Source of the DNA: CAYIYO01 sp964367715
GTDB taxonomy: Bacteria > Chlamydiota > Chlamydiia > Chlamydiales > Criblamydiaceae
DNA: 6,231 nt
Assembly (NCBI GenBank): GCA_964367715.1
Contig: CAYIYO010000072.1
Span: 1 to 6,231 of the forward strand
Direction: 5' to 3'
Below the pieces are notes generated by a model that did not search any database, was not told the DNA's origin, and worked only from the letters and a program-made list of their open reading frames with translations. Made by a program: the position numbers and the translations under genes. Below are positions 6,076 through 6,231 of this stretch, piece after piece; within the stretch, counting starts at the first letter, position 1; each line of letters begins with the position of its first letter.

Positions 6076-6231
6076 ACTTTCCTCTTATTGTTTTGAGCCT
6101 TGAGAGTGCATCTGATGTGCTTTAATCAGAGATCTCTTGGTTTTTTGTTAAAAAAATTCTTCAATTGTTACTTATTCTAAACATGCAAATCATGCCAGAA
6201 TTTCACTAATGGTTAAAGAGAAAAATCGAAC
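6076..6231 (-). promoter_or_regulatory. hppA upstream region with small inverted repeats
   Basis: This 156-bp stretch has no gene on either strand. The ribosome site AGAGGA is at 6080-6085. An inverted repeat TCTGAT / ATCAGA (6111-6116 and 6125-6130, 8-nt loop) directly joins a 10-bp palindrome AGAGATCTCT (6128-6137), which could be leader structure or an operator. A TAGAAT on the minus strand near 6173-6178 resembles a -10 box, but no acceptable -35 lies 16-18 nt away. The promoter is expected here but I cannot place it firmly. Confidence 0.3.

Noticed and set aside
6182..6196. Sigma-54-like TGGCA...TGCAT upstream of hppA (minus strand)
   Set aside because: The GG and GC elements are 8 nt apart instead of the required 10, and the match is imperfect.

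Overview
The window looks like a bacterial draft-genome scaffold: compact genes, Shine-Dalgarno sites, a signal peptide, a rho-independent terminator and two 100-N gaps. Base composition is moderate to AT-rich. The set includes a eukaryote-like class II histone deacetylase, an ADA2/ADGF-type adenosine deaminase, a small beta-barrel surface protein and a proton-pumping pyrophosphatase. By inference this fits a host-associated, amoeba-dwelling type of bacterium. A Parachlamydiales-like chlamydia is my first guess because of the style of the beta-barrel protein. A Legionella-like gammaproteobacterium cannot be excluded, and nothing in the window fixes the taxonomy.

Layout, left to right. The 3' end of a chalcone-isomerase-like gene (+) occupies 1-218. 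A 70-bp spacer leads to a complete class II HDAC-family gene (+, 289-1506) with about 90 extra N-terminal residues that contain a nuclear-localisation-like KRKR cluster. It converges on a beta-barrel outer-membrane protein gene (-, 1556-2140). Next come a 100-N gap flanked by two identical 55-bp copies, and then an adenosine deaminase-like gene (-, 2332 to at least 3678). The 5' end of that gene runs into the second 100-N gap; its likely start codon and ribosome binding site lie just beyond, at 3785-3798. A candidate promoter (3882-3910) and a perfect 13-bp terminator hairpin (3940-3971) separate it from the hppA-type membrane pyrophosphatase (-, 3979-6075). The last 156 bp are the hppA 5' region.

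Gene relations. The identical 55-mers abutting the first gap look like two overlapping contig ends. If they are collapsed, the adenosine deaminase stop and the outer-membrane protein start are only 36 bp apart, which suggests one transcription unit. hppA has its own terminator and is probably monocistronic. The functional themes are purine nucleoside salvage (adenosine to inosine), use of pyrophosphate to build a proton gradient, and possible manipulation of host chromatin by the deacetylase. The last is the most interesting hypothesis here and is not proven by the sequence.
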